A stretch of 64,000 nt of DNA from Mactromeris polynyma. Its lineage: Eukaryota; Mollusca; Bivalvia; Venerida; Mactridae. Numbering within the stretch: the stretch's first letter is position 1; each line of letters begins with the position of its first letter. Shown piece by piece: positions 38,317 to 50,600 of this stretch. A model generated the notes under the pieces. It saw nothing but the letters and a program-made list of their open reading frames with translations, made no database searches and had not been told where the DNA came from. Location of the stretch: positions 2,046,001-2,110,000 of the forward strand of contig JASFXZ010000037.1 of NCBI GenBank assembly GCA_032209605.1, in the 5' to 3' direction. The position numbers and the translations under genes were made by a program.

Positions 38317-41300
38317 TCACATTGGCATTTCTGTTGGATTGATTGTCAGCTCATGAACCTGGAAAACAAACAAGAAAACTTTGCATTAAAACAAAGTACA
38401 CTAGAACCACTTTAAAGCAGTCATTATCTCTGGTCTCAGATTTTACTGTGCAAGCATAAATCACCTCTTTAATCCAGAATCCCCTCACTGGGGAAAGCAA
38501 ATAGGGATTTTTGTCAAGAACTTGAATTTCGTATAGAAATCTGTTTCAATAAGGCCTTTCTTACTATAGTAACGAGTACTGTCAACATACAGACAATTCT
38601 AACACATAACGTTACATACAGTATCACAAAATCCTCACCAGAGATCCAACAATGCAAACCTATCACAACCTACATTGCAAAAGCATCTATATATTATATG
38701 CAATTACCTGTACATGTTTTGGAGCACTTAACGCATAAATAACTCCTTCTGCAATATCACTAGGTTGTAAATTCTGAAAGACAACATATAAAGGAATAAG
38801 TTTCACACACATTATGTGACATAATAAATTATGTACCTTTTAAAATAGAAAATAACTAATCATCAACAGCTGTACACATGTAAGTGGAATGTTGAGCCAT
38901 AATGATTTAAAACAAATTTACAAGGCAAATATAAAACATTCATTGCAGATTTTTACATGACAGGATTTCAAATTACATCCACTTTCAACGTAACATTAAC
39001 TGTGTTTGACATGGTAGACTAAAACAAGTATTGTAGAACAATGTAATACATATTTGAGGTTCACAACAAAACTAACATATCTTTTCTTTTGACATCAAAC
39101 ATCTTGAAAAGAGCAAAGGAATAAAAATGACTTATTAAAGTCACAGTTATGGTGGATTGTTTTTATACAAACCTCAATTTGAGAATACTTCACTTTAGCT
39201 TTCTCCGGACTTTTCTCATACATCCTGTATGCAAACTCTGTTTCCGTCAGACCAGGACTTAAGCTCTGTAATAATATATGATAGTTCATTGATATTTTTG
39301 AGTTATTTCTCCATCCATCCCCTACATCTCCATGCCACATGAAGACGACAAATGCCTTGCAAGCCCATCATTGAAGACATACCAGTAAATATCATCTGCA
39401 GGAAATACAATGCTTTGCCAACGACTGTTGAGTTAGTTGTTGGAATGTTTCAACATTTCAAAGTTGTTAATTGTATAGTAATCTTATCGAAGTTTGCTAG
39501 TAACTATACATATAATAGGTGGGTAAATGAGCATTACTAGATGTTTTTATTTGTATATTGTATTATTTTTGTGTATGGGCCGGAGGCAATAAATACAATA
39601 AATATTTGAATTAAAATTGAATATTTAAGAAAACAGTCTGTTATGTCTCCTTGAATGCCTCATTAAACAAACCTAAGAAAGTTTTATCAATGGGCAGTTA
39701 TTCTTGATTCATATAAAATATACAGGCATGCCACAGATAAACTTGACTACATCATCTCAGGTTCATAAGAAACTATCGGGACTCCAACATTCTAATGGAT
39801 TTCTTGTATAATGTTGTCTTTAATATTTAGTTTGAACTGATTTATTCTAAATTGCATTGAGAAGGTCATGATTAAACCAAACCCGGTTTGAAATCAGGAC
39901 ATTGGTGGATCAGGAGTCAGGGTCTCTACCAGCCAACCACTATGCCCTCCCTTGGTGGATCAGGAGACAGGGTCTCGACCAGCCAACCACTATGCCCTCC
40001 CTTGGTGGATCAGGAGTCAGGGTCTCGACCAGCCAACCACTATGCCCTCCCTTGGTGGATCAGGAGTCAGGGTCTCTACCAGCCAACCACTATGCCCTCC
40101 CTTGGTGGATCAGGAGTCAGGGTCTCTACCAGCCAACCACTATGCCCTCCCTTGGTGGATCAGGAGTCAGGGTCTCTACCAGCCAACCACTATGCCTCCC
40201 TTGGTGGATCAGGAGTCAGGGTCTCTACCAGCCAACCACTATGCCTCCCTTGGTGGATCAGGAGTCAGGGTCTCTACCAGCCAACCACTATGCCTCCCTT
40301 GGTGGATCAGGAGTCAGGGTCTCTACCAGTCAACCACCATGCCTCCCTTGGTGGATCAGGAGTCAGGGTCTCTACCAGCCAACCACTATGCCCTCCCTTG
40401 GTGGATCAGGAGTCAGGGTCTCTACCAGCCAACCACTATGCCCTCCCTTGGTGGATCAGGAGTCAGGGTCTCTACCAGTCAACCACTATGCCTCCCTTGT
40501 TGACTTATTTGTCAGATATCTTGATTCTTTAGGAAAACTATTCAGATCAAAAGAGAGCAGCAAATCATTGCACAGGATTACATGATAGTATGATATTTAC
40601 CGTTACTCTAATATGTGTTTTTGGTTCTTGTAGTAACTCCTTTCTCAAACCCTCTACCAGAGATGTGACAGCGAACTTTGTAGCACTATAAAAATGTCCA
40701 CCAGGATTGTTCCCATACTGTCGATGTCCGACTACACTGGAAGGGAAAATACAACAAATTGCAGAATATGTTCAGTACAGAGTATGTCTCAGTCTGAACC
40801 ATTTAATTAAAAAAGAACATTAAAAAGAGTGGTAAAACTTAACATTATAAACACCAAATATTGGTGCATAGAAATGCAAACTTTTATTGTTAGATTACTA
40901 TGGTTGATTGCAAACAAATACATCATTGCAGAACTGATAGTCTTTGCATTCCAAAGGTTCAAGATTCAATGTGAAATCCAAAGGTTCAAGATTCAATGTG
41001 AAATTCAAAGGTTCAAGATTCAATGTGAAATTCAAAGGTTCAAGATTCAATGTGAAAAGCTGTAAAATTCCATCATGAAAAACAGAAAAAGAAAAAAGTA
41101 GATGAAAAATCAAGAAACCTATTCATTCAAATGATGTACATTTATAGTCTTATCATGGTTCAGGATTTAAAAAATGCTAAAGTTGCAAATCTGAGAAATC
41201 AGTGTTAAACAAACATCTTCATGAGAGAGATGAAGTTGTTACAGGGAACGCCACATTCACAAGACAATGACTCCCCACACAGACCCTCGGGAAAGCAACT

Positions 41301-44300
41301 TCTACAAAATATCAGGCACTAAGGAGGTGCAAGGGTAAAAACACATCCACAAGTCAAAAAACGAAAATCTCTTTTCCACATTTCCAAATAAAATGTACAG
41401 TCCAAGTGGAAAGCCTCAGGTATTTAAAAACGGCAGACTTCTGTTAGTCAATAAACAATATGCATTTATCTCAAACCGGTAGTTTGTGTAATTTGTTTCT
41501 TCAAATGGGTCTGTAAAGTTGCTTTTGTTATTTATCAAATGCAGTACTAAATGCAGTTTCTCGTGGTTTTAACAGTGATTTTGAAAACTGACATATTTTT
41601 TATAAAATATCCATATCACCTGTTAATCTGTATGATATGTCCATCATCTACGCCTCTTTCTTTCATGGATTTCACAGCTTCACGTGTACATACACACATA
41701 CCAAGCACATTGACCTGTATGTATACATAAATAAGACAATGTAGATAAGAAATACACCCTCAAAGCTGTTTGTAATGTTGCCTTTATGTCATGTAATGCA
41801 TCAATAGCAAACAAGAAATATCTTGAAAGATGATTGGTCCAATTTGAAAAAAGCAAATGTGCTGTTGTTTTATTGGTTGAAGCTGTCGTTTAATTGGTTA
41901 TCTACTTTCATTCATTTTATTCGAACTTATGACTGCATGTATATATTCAATATTCAACAATAATAGAATGTGTCGTACAAACAGTTGTTACATATTAAAT
42001 TATATTTGATAAATCATGTAAATGAATTTAAATCAAAACACAATTACACGACCATTTTGGCATTGTTAAACTTTCGGAAATTTCCATAAAATCACAACTT
42101 AGCCAGATAGGTATTTATTTTTTGAAACATGTACTAGAACATTAATGCGATATTTACGCATTTATCACGTGTCTCAATTAAAACAAAGATACGAGGAATG
42201 ATAAATAATAATTAGACCTGTCTTCTTTAAACTTAATCAAAGATATTAAATCTTTCGAATCGTCAAATGTGTGCAATGATTAGACATTATTTATTCCGTA
42301 GTTCTCGCTTGTATACAAGTATAGACAACATATTCATTACTGTTTACCGTGTGTAATTAACATAACATTGATAAGAATAATGTTGTTTTATTTTGATGCA
42401 TAAAGTACATAAAACTGCGACAATGATTCGTCCGTAATTTAAAGTCTAGTTTCTGTCCGTAGGAATGTGTAGCGCAATCATACACAGTAACATATGTCTA
42501 AATTTAAACCACAATTTAGGAACTATGAATTCATTCATTCCCAGTCCAGCGTACATTGTGCATGTTTAATCTAATATGCGTCCAGTTTCCAAACCAAGTT
42601 CGGCTGTCCACAATTCACTTTGACATTTGACTTAGGTTTGGTTAGCTTTCTCTCTGTGACTCATGTACCAAACTCGAGCTCAATACGACTGTGCCGAAAA
42701 ACCAGGGAATTTGTCAAGAGTCATAGCTCTTATGTACATACTAGCTGATTAATGAATTTGACATGCTACACATTCTGTATAATTTTAAATAAATAAGCTT
42801 AAAATCCAATTAATACCAATGAAGAAATTGAAATCTGATCATTTTGTATACTTCAAATACCTCAAACATGCTCCTCCAATGTTCCATGTCTCCAGTAAGT
42901 AATGGTGCATCATGTGAAATACCAGCACTATTTATACAAACATCTACACCTCCTAAGCTGGCTTTTATCTGAATAATCAACAAAATAACTGATTAATGCT
43001 ATAGTAGTAACAAGTAAGGTATGTTATTAACAAGAAATCTGAGATAAATAAAGTTATGTGTTAAATTTACTCAGTATAAATTCAATACCTTATGCAAGAC
43101 CACAGAAAATTGTCACAGTTCTCTTCCCTTTATCCCTTTTATAGTAACTAGGACACGGATGTCCCCGCTATGGACTTTTCAATCGTTATTGATTATTTGT
43201 TAAGTCGAAAAAGCGCCAAAATTTCTTTTAAAAATGGTAGAATGTAATCGAAACAGAACTTGATATTTCTTCATTATCCTATGCTTATGTGCCCACTATG
43301 TATCGAATCCGTCCACACTTTCAAGAATTGTTGATCAGAAGCCACCTTTTCAGACGGATGGACAGGTTGAAATGAGGAGGTATAAAATGCTATGTTTCAA
43401 ACAATTACAAGTTTAGTGTAAACAAAACTATTGACCCAGTAGACAATTGTCTTTTCATTTGTTTATTGTTTCCTTCAAAACTGATCAGCTTTTAATCAGG
43501 AAACCCTTTATGCAACTGACAAAATGGAGCCTCTATGTCCTTCTTAAGAGGGTTGAATGTTGGACCTTTGGTATAATAAGCTAGCAAAAAACCCTAAGAC
43601 AGTAAACCAGACCTTGCACGAGAACAAAATTAGAAAAATAAACCTCATCGAGTGGTAAAACTCCCATGGCAATACTCACATTTTCAAACATAGAGAGTAC
43701 TTCACCTTCCTTGGAGACATCGCAAGTAATTGTTGTCAATGTACCTTTCTCTGCAGCCAGATTATTGGCTAGTTCCTATCAGTACAAAGTAATAACTTAT
43801 AGCACAATCGTATAGAAATTCATGTTCACAAATCTCAAATTAGACTAAGATTTGACATGGTTAGTCCGTTGGTTAATTGTAGGGTAAGTTACACAGCCAC
43901 AAAGTTAGCTCTGACCGTGGAGAGCCATACTAGTGTTCATGGGGTTGTGTGTTCGAGTCCTACATTGGGGGCATTTCCACCCTAATTTACATATTAACTG
44001 GTTGCTTCTTCCGCATGATGGCTTCCATCTACAATTTGAATGGCTATCTGTGGCAGAGTTGTTATAGTAAATGACCACAAATCACACTCATCCCTCTTCC
44101 ATGCGGATTCAAATCCCGCCTTGGATGTATAATGTGTACGTGATGAAGCTATCCAACTGATATACGGAGGGTCTGTGGTTATACTCAAGTGGACGCCTGC
44201 GGCCAAACAAATTATAGAAAGTTCACCAAGGGGACCTTTCTCCACCCTATTATATTTTCTTCGTTTTTGTATTAATAGATCAAAAGTTTCAATGTCTACT

Positions 44301-44557
44301 GTACAGACGAAATTATATTACAGACGAAATACACGCGTACTACCTATTACCCGTGGAGTAAATCAACTGGTAAATTTCACGCGTTCATTCTATTAAAAGT
44401 GATTTTAAAAACATTTCAGATTTACCTGAATCTTTGAAGTATTGCGGGAACACCCAACAACTTTCATGCCATGCTTTACAAGTGATTTAGCTATTTCATA
44501 TCCAATACCAGCTGATGCTCCTGTGACAAGAGCAACACGTCCAACCCACCTTTGCAT
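38317..44557 (-). CDS. DHRS11: SDR-family dehydrogenase/reductase, DHRS11-like, 8 exons
   Basis: Exons in transcript order: 44557-44426, 43775-43680, 42968-42861, 41714-41620, 40736-40601, 39265-39173, 38773-38708, 38358-38317. Borders are GT-AG, phases agree, 255 aa (human DHRS11 260). It starts MQRWVGRVALVTGASAGIG, with the NAD(P)-binding TGASAGIG motif at 12-19 and VVGCSR after the second strand, whose Arg favours NADPH. The usual NNAG is NSAG (89-92). The catalytic Ser144 lies in INSVVGH and the YxxxK pair is Tyr160/Lys164 in FYSATK. The tail LSPGLTETEF replaces the common PG.V.T motif. DHRS11 reduces carbonyls including steroids in the cytosol; substrate here is unknown. It shares a 102-bp upstream gap with NUBP2. 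Introns carry two minisatellites and a SINE-like repeat. Confidence 0.9.
39902..40501. repeat. 50-bp minisatellite, about 12 copies, in DHRS11 intron
   Basis: The unit ttggtggatcaggagtcagg ... caaccactatgccctccc is 50 bp, with 49-bp variants lacking one C in the later copies. Frame-changing 49-bp units still leave three overlapping open frames of about 180-227 codons, which are artefacts. It lies between exons 5 and 6 and ends 100 bp from the exon 5 donor. Confidence 0.95.
40952..41058. repeat. 27-bp tandem repeat, 4 copies, in DHRS11 intron
   Basis: aaaggttcaagattcaatgt followed by gaaattc is repeated four times with almost no change. It is intronic, between exons 4 and 5. Confidence 0.9.
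43110..43400. repeat. Dispersed repeat fragments in DHRS11 intron
   Basis: 43110-43142 (gttctcttccctttatccct) relates to MITE family D. 43150-43400 (ggacacggatgtccccgcta ...) is a diverged relative of 58395-58700 (ggacagggatgcccctgcta ...). No inverted ends were located for the second family. Confidence 0.6.
43861..44250 (+). mobile_element. Probable tRNA-derived SINE
   Basis: A polymerase III B-box match, gttcgagtcc (43951), follows an A-box-like tagctctgaccgtgg (43905) at suitable spacing. A second B-box-like gattcaaatccc lies at 44106, so it may be a dimer or composite. The flanks do not fold into a full tRNA cloverleaf, so I do not call a tRNA gene. It lies in DHRS11 intron 1. Confidence 0.5.
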
Positions 44558-44659
44558 TGTTAAACTAAGTTTTGTAACAACCTCAATTTCGACCTTCCTT
44601 TCACGCTTTATAGGGCCGCATACTCGCTACTCTGACCTCGTGATAAACAATAATCCAAA
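44558..44659. promoter_or_regulatory. Probable bidirectional promoter of DHRS11 and NUBP2
   Basis: Only 102 bp separate the two divergent start codons, so both 5' untranslated leaders and the core promoter must overlap or lie within the genes' first exons. I see no TATA box at a plausible distance in either direction. The gap contains the GC-richer patch ctttatagggccgcatactc. The arrangement is seen directly; shared regulation is inferred. Confidence 0.75.
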
Positions 44660-47600
44660 ATGGATGCGCCCAGAACTGGTAAATATTCACCCGATAAATT
44701 GTGTTTTTGTGTCGTAGTTTTGCTCTAAACACTTTCATATTTACTATTTCTATTTTTACCATATTGCTTTCTTCTGGGTTTGATGACTGTCATAAAGTTG
44801 TTGGCATAAAATGGTATGTTATTCGTTGTTAACTAGAATTTAGCTTTGTAAAAAAGCTAGTCAGCTGATAGTCCTACACATATAATTCCAAGCATTTGTA
44901 TTCTTCACGTTTTACCTTCGTTTTTGATGATATTTTACGTTTCTGTCAAATGCGGAGTCATATGGTATATCGTCATTTTCCAGTTGCTCTTTTTATATAG
45001 GTGCCGATTGAAATTATCGGTTTCCAGTCAACTCGTACCTTGGTCACTCGTACCAACTTTGGTCAACACGTACCTTAGTTAACTCTTACCTACATTCTTT
45101 TAAACCGTTAGTATCAAGAGTTATACATTATAAAATTAAGTTTTCGTGTATTTTCCGGTATGCTTTGAACAATTTTGAACAGTATGACTATACTGGTAAT
45201 GTTTGTCAGTACTTAATATGCGGCAGCTAATACCAGTTGGTCAACTCGTACCTTCGGTAAAACAAGTCATATTCAAGTCAGATAAACAATTATTAATAAA
45301 GTTAATCTGATTAAATGTATGCTTTTCCTGTATTGTGTGGCTCAATTGTGACCAGTGTAAACATATCAAACTTTCTCAGTAACGTTAATCATTACTCAAT
45401 AGACGGCATATAACGCCTGTTGGTCGACTCGTACCTTCGTAATTCAAGTAATTTTCCAACCATACAAAATATTTAATTAATCTTAAGTTATTGTAGAATC
45501 CTGTGTAATGTTTTTCCTGACAATGTATTGTGCACTAGACCATTGACATACATGTCCGTGACCAGACCATATTTTAAAATTATTTGTTTGGCATAACCCT
45601 ACATACTTAATTGCTGGGTATGGTTATGTCAAACCAACACATTTTAATGATAGTCTTACAATATAAAGACAATTTAAAACAAACTCAAGTAATATTTGTA
45701 TGATTTTTAATGCATTAATTAACAAATATGTAATAATTCAATGATAACTAAATAATGCAAACAAAATATTTACCGAACTGTTAATATACATATATTTACA
45801 TTATAAATTTACACTGACCAAGTGTCCCGACAAAGTACACTATATACATGGTCATAGTCCCTAGTTTCTGCTCACAGCAGGTCTGTACAACTCGCTGTTG
45901 CCATCTCTCGTGTGCTGAAATGGACATTCAGCATAATTACACTCTATACATAAGTCCGAAATTGTTATAAATTATGATCACAGTAACACAAAATATTCAA
46001 TATCCAATTTATTATCTATCTTAACACAATTTAAGAAAAAAATTAAAATCCATGACAATAATATATATATATATATTATTAAAACACTACAATAAATATT
46101 ATCCAGCGTAGCACTAATTCAATCACATTTCTAGGAACAAACGATCTTCACAACGACAAATTATAAAACCAAATGCACCTATTAATGTATTGATAAATAT
46201 CATTTTTCTCTGGCAAAATTTTCACAATAATTGATCTAAATCCTAAATGATATCTGAAAAAAAAACCTATAACATATGCATTAGTATACAGCTTAAAGTT
46301 ATAAAAGTTGACCAAAACAGGTACGTGTTGACTTGGGTAGTTATGCTTTGACCAAAGATAAGGTATGAGTTGACCAAAACCGGTTACCATTTTATGCATA
46401 TTGAAATCAAATATTTCACCACTAAAACTTATGACATATTAATAAATAATCAATTATGGTACAGTTGCAACAAAAATCAAGAATAAAACACTGGCCTTAA
46501 GTTAATAATGCAAATTGTGTTTAAATCCGATGGGTAGTCGAGTAAATATCTTGATGTAATGGTGGGCGGTGACATACAGCATGTTGTTTACATCGTGATA
46601 ATTGCCATTTTCTTGCGTTTTTCATTGATGTTATGCATGTAACTAAATACGATTTTGGTAGCATTTGACATATCTATCTGAAAAACATGTGATAAAACAA
46701 TATAATCCATGTGTTTAAATTTGAGCTGAGACAGACTTTGCTGTGAGTTTTTGATGAGATGCTTTTAGACTCAATGCTTGTCAATAAAGGTAAAATATGA
46801 AAAATAAAAAAACAAATATTGAAAAATGAAGTTGAACATGAAGGATCTAGCATGGTTGTCTTATTGTTTGGACTAGTCAGCGGATTGTTCTCCAGTGCTA
46901 AAGATTGAAAGATGTTAAATAGTTATGGATGTTAGTTGGTGTCAACATGAAGATTGGAGTAAATAAATAGTTTCTGGGCATATGAGAGATGAAAGTGGGA
47001 ATTTTAAGCACTTGTGCTTATATGATAAATTTTGACATCTATTATATGGTCCCCTAACAGGTTTTCGTGGTATGTCAAGAAATCATGGTATGTATTTATA
47101 CACACCATTTGCACATGAAAATGAGGTATTTGAAAATAAATTCTGTGAATAGGTTTAAAATCATTCATTGTTCTAATTTTCTACTAAAACTTATAAAAAG
47201 TGCTAAATTTACTTTATAGGATAACTTCCATTCATGATTTCATGCAGTGATTCAGAAGACCCCTGTCGTGTATTCATAGTGTAGGCGGAGCTATAATTAT
47301 ACGTCACAGGAGGAACTGTTTCCACAATTAATCGATTATCTTGAAATATTAACACAGAATGTCCTTCAAACTGCATTTTGATACGTTTGAAATGACCCCA
47401 CGAAAACCTGTTAGAATTGTTTTACATACGCACAGGTTACCTGCTTGTTAATAAGAGACACCACAGACTTGAAAACAAAGAATTTCACATCAAAACTGGC
47501 TTTAGACAGTAAAATAACGATTATTACAGACGATTTTGTATAATTTTTATGTCCGTCTTGCTTTGATAATTCAGAATATTGGCCGATATCATTAGTACCA

Positions 47601-50600
47601 CAAAAACTGGGTGGACCTTATACATTTTAAATCAATTATGACAAATATATAAAGTGTTTTGTGACAGATTCGACCATGCTTACAGAAATAAGCACCGATG
47701 CCAACTTATCTTACAGGAATTTTCTTTTTAGTAGGGAATGGTACTCGTTATAAACGGCCCAAAAGAGGCACGTCCAGACAGGTGGGGTAGTCATACCCAT
47801 AAAACAAAGTGAAAAATAGACAATATTTCTTAATTTTGCCTCACTTGATTACATTAAGGCCCATTTTGTTTAATGACATGCCCCAGAAATTTTTGTCACC
47901 CAACTTTGGAAAATTGGTAAAACAAATGGTCGGTGACTTTGATTAAGAAACATGTTCCCTGCTCTAACTTATTAGATTCACAAGAGGTCCTGCTTGAAAT
48001 ACCGGTAAACAAAAACAACCAGCTTAAAGTAAGTAGAGTGCACTAAACAGCACACCAAATGTGGAAAACTTGCATATAATGCAGACCTGTGTAAATACTA
48101 GGACAGACAGAGGCTGAATTATTGTCAAATTGAGAAATTTATTAATTTACTCCCAATAATTCAATTTCAGATCATCTGTCCACTGTACGCCATGTGATTT
48201 TGGTGTTATCTGGTAAGGGTGGTGTTGGGAAGAGTACAGTTGCTACTCAGATAGCTCTTGGACTGAAACATGCTGGAAAAAAGGTGATTATTACTTCCTT
48301 GTTCTTTCGTAAGATAGAGATTTAATGTTCCATGTTGAATAACTTCTTTCTGGGGCATGTCATGAAATGATCAATGACTGATTTGTTTTAGCACATGGCT
48401 ATTACACGTTTTAGTCTTACAACAGAGTAACTGTTCCAATGCATGTCTGTTTAGGAATTTGGTCTGTTATATGTCACATGTGGGATAAGTGTATAATGAT
48501 TGAATCACAGAATATTTGCAAAGAAAACTACAGGACAACCTCTTCAGAGCAACAGTCTGTGGGAGATGCAGTTTCCGCTGTTGAGAAGTGGCAACCTCTT
48601 CAGAGCAACAGTCTGTGGGAGATGCAGATTCAGCTGTTGAGAAGTGGCAACCTCTTCAGAGCAACAGTCTGTGGGAGATGCAGTTTCCGCTGTTGAGAAG
48701 TGGCAACCTCTTCAGAGCAACAGTCTGTGGGAGATGCAGTTTCCGCTGTTGAGAAGTGGCAACCTCTTCAGAGCAACAGTCTGTGGGAGATGCAGATTCA
48801 GCTGTTGAGAAGTGGCAACCTCTTCAGAGCAACAGTCTGTGGGAGATGCAGTTTCCGCTGTTGAGAAGTGGCAACCTCTTCAGAGCAACAGTCTGTGGGA
48901 GATGCAGTTTCCGCTGTTGAGAAGTGGCAACCTCTTCAGAGCAACAGTCCGTGGGAGATGCAGATTCAGCTGTTGAGAAGTGGCAACCTCTTCAGAGCAA
49001 CAGTCTGTGGGAGATGCAGATTCAGCTGTTGAGAAGTTGCTGCTTTGACAGATGTCAAATTGGTTGTAAATTTTACTGCTCTAAAATTGATACAATGTTT
49101 TTGAAGAGAGGTTGATGCTCAACACTCAACAGAAAGCTGCTATGGAAGAGTTGCACTGTTTATGGTACAATGTTCTCACTAGACTCCTAATTAGGCTTTA
49201 TGGGCTCCTATCTTTTCACTGGGACTCCTATTTCTAGCAAAAAATTCTTTGACATTGCATTGGAGGACTATAATTTTTTCCAAAAGCACAGTTTTGGACT
49301 CTTGTTTTCAAATCCTAGTGAGAACCCTGTGATAAACTGATATTAAACTTTTACTTGCTAGGTTGGGTTGTTGGATGTAGACTTATGTGGACCAAGTATC
49401 CCAAAGATGTTTGGTTTGGAAGGACATGATATTCATCAGTGTCCTGAAGGGTTAGTAGCCAACATGATATGTTCAGTATAGACTCACCTGACAATTTCTT
49501 TCCTAGATTTATATTAAAGATCCCCACAATGTGTCCTATAAGCGATTATTCAAAGGCTTCAATGCCATATAGACAACATTATGTGGTCACTTGGTCTACT
49601 TCAGATCAGTTGGCATTACAGGTTCTTATGAATAGATATTAAATGTAGTGCTGATCAAATATTTGATAAAAATATACAATTAGATAATGATAACTGTGTA
49701 TTTGTTTTATTAATATAAATCATTGAATGCTCAAAAATGCTGAGCTTTGAGAAGACATTTGTTTTTACTAAGAAGTGCATGGCTGATGTTTAATACATTG
49801 GACTAATTTACACTTTTAAATGTGCTATTACTGTGTAATTTTTGAAAAACTTAGAATTTTATATTATTATTTCCTTTCTTATAGATGGTTGCCTGTGTAC
49901 ATTGACAAAGAACAAACTCTGGGTATTATGTCTATAGCATTTCTCATTGAGAGTAGTGATGATGCTATTGTATGGAGAGGGCCGAAGAAAAATGGTGAGT
50001 TTAACATTATTTCGAGATTTTAATTCCATCAGTTCACCACAGTGTTGACAAATCAGTGAAAATGGATTTGTAGATCCTTAAGTTATGCCATCATGATTTG
50101 CAAATATGGCACTCTTTTTAAAAACTAAAAAAAAACAAATTTTAGTACAGTTTAGAATGTCTTAGCAGCTCCCTGTCATATTTAAAAAAATTCTCCCTAT
50201 CAATGTATTTTCCTGTATATTGGGACTGTATGTGAACAACTCCCTATCTTCTGTGATTAGGAACCGTGAAATTATGTTCCCAATTTAGATTGGACTTACA
50301 GTGACTTTCTGCTAGTAATCAGCAATTATCACTATTTTTTTTGCATGGGAGAATTATATTTAAACGGCAATTGAAATACAGGTGTTGACATGGAACGTGT
50401 TACTAAATATGATTATTGTTTGAACAAACAAAATGTGGGGCACGTATGGTTTGAAACCTATGTGTAAAAAATGTAAGTTTGTCCCCTGTTCAATGTAATC
50501 TTGTTTGCAGACTTCCATACGTAGTCATGTATGACCAAGGAACCCTTACGGCTGGAACACTATAATTTAAACACAATTTATCTTTCCTAAGTAAGAAAAT

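Noticed and set aside
39888..40585. Three overlapping open frames of 183-227 codons, plus strand
   Set aside because: They are translations of a 50-bp minisatellite in a DHRS11 intron, on the opposite strand to the gene.
43861..44250. Possible tRNA genes at 43.9, 51.8 and 63.4 kb
   Set aside because: Polymerase III boxes are present, but the acceptor and other stems do not pair, so they are SINE heads.
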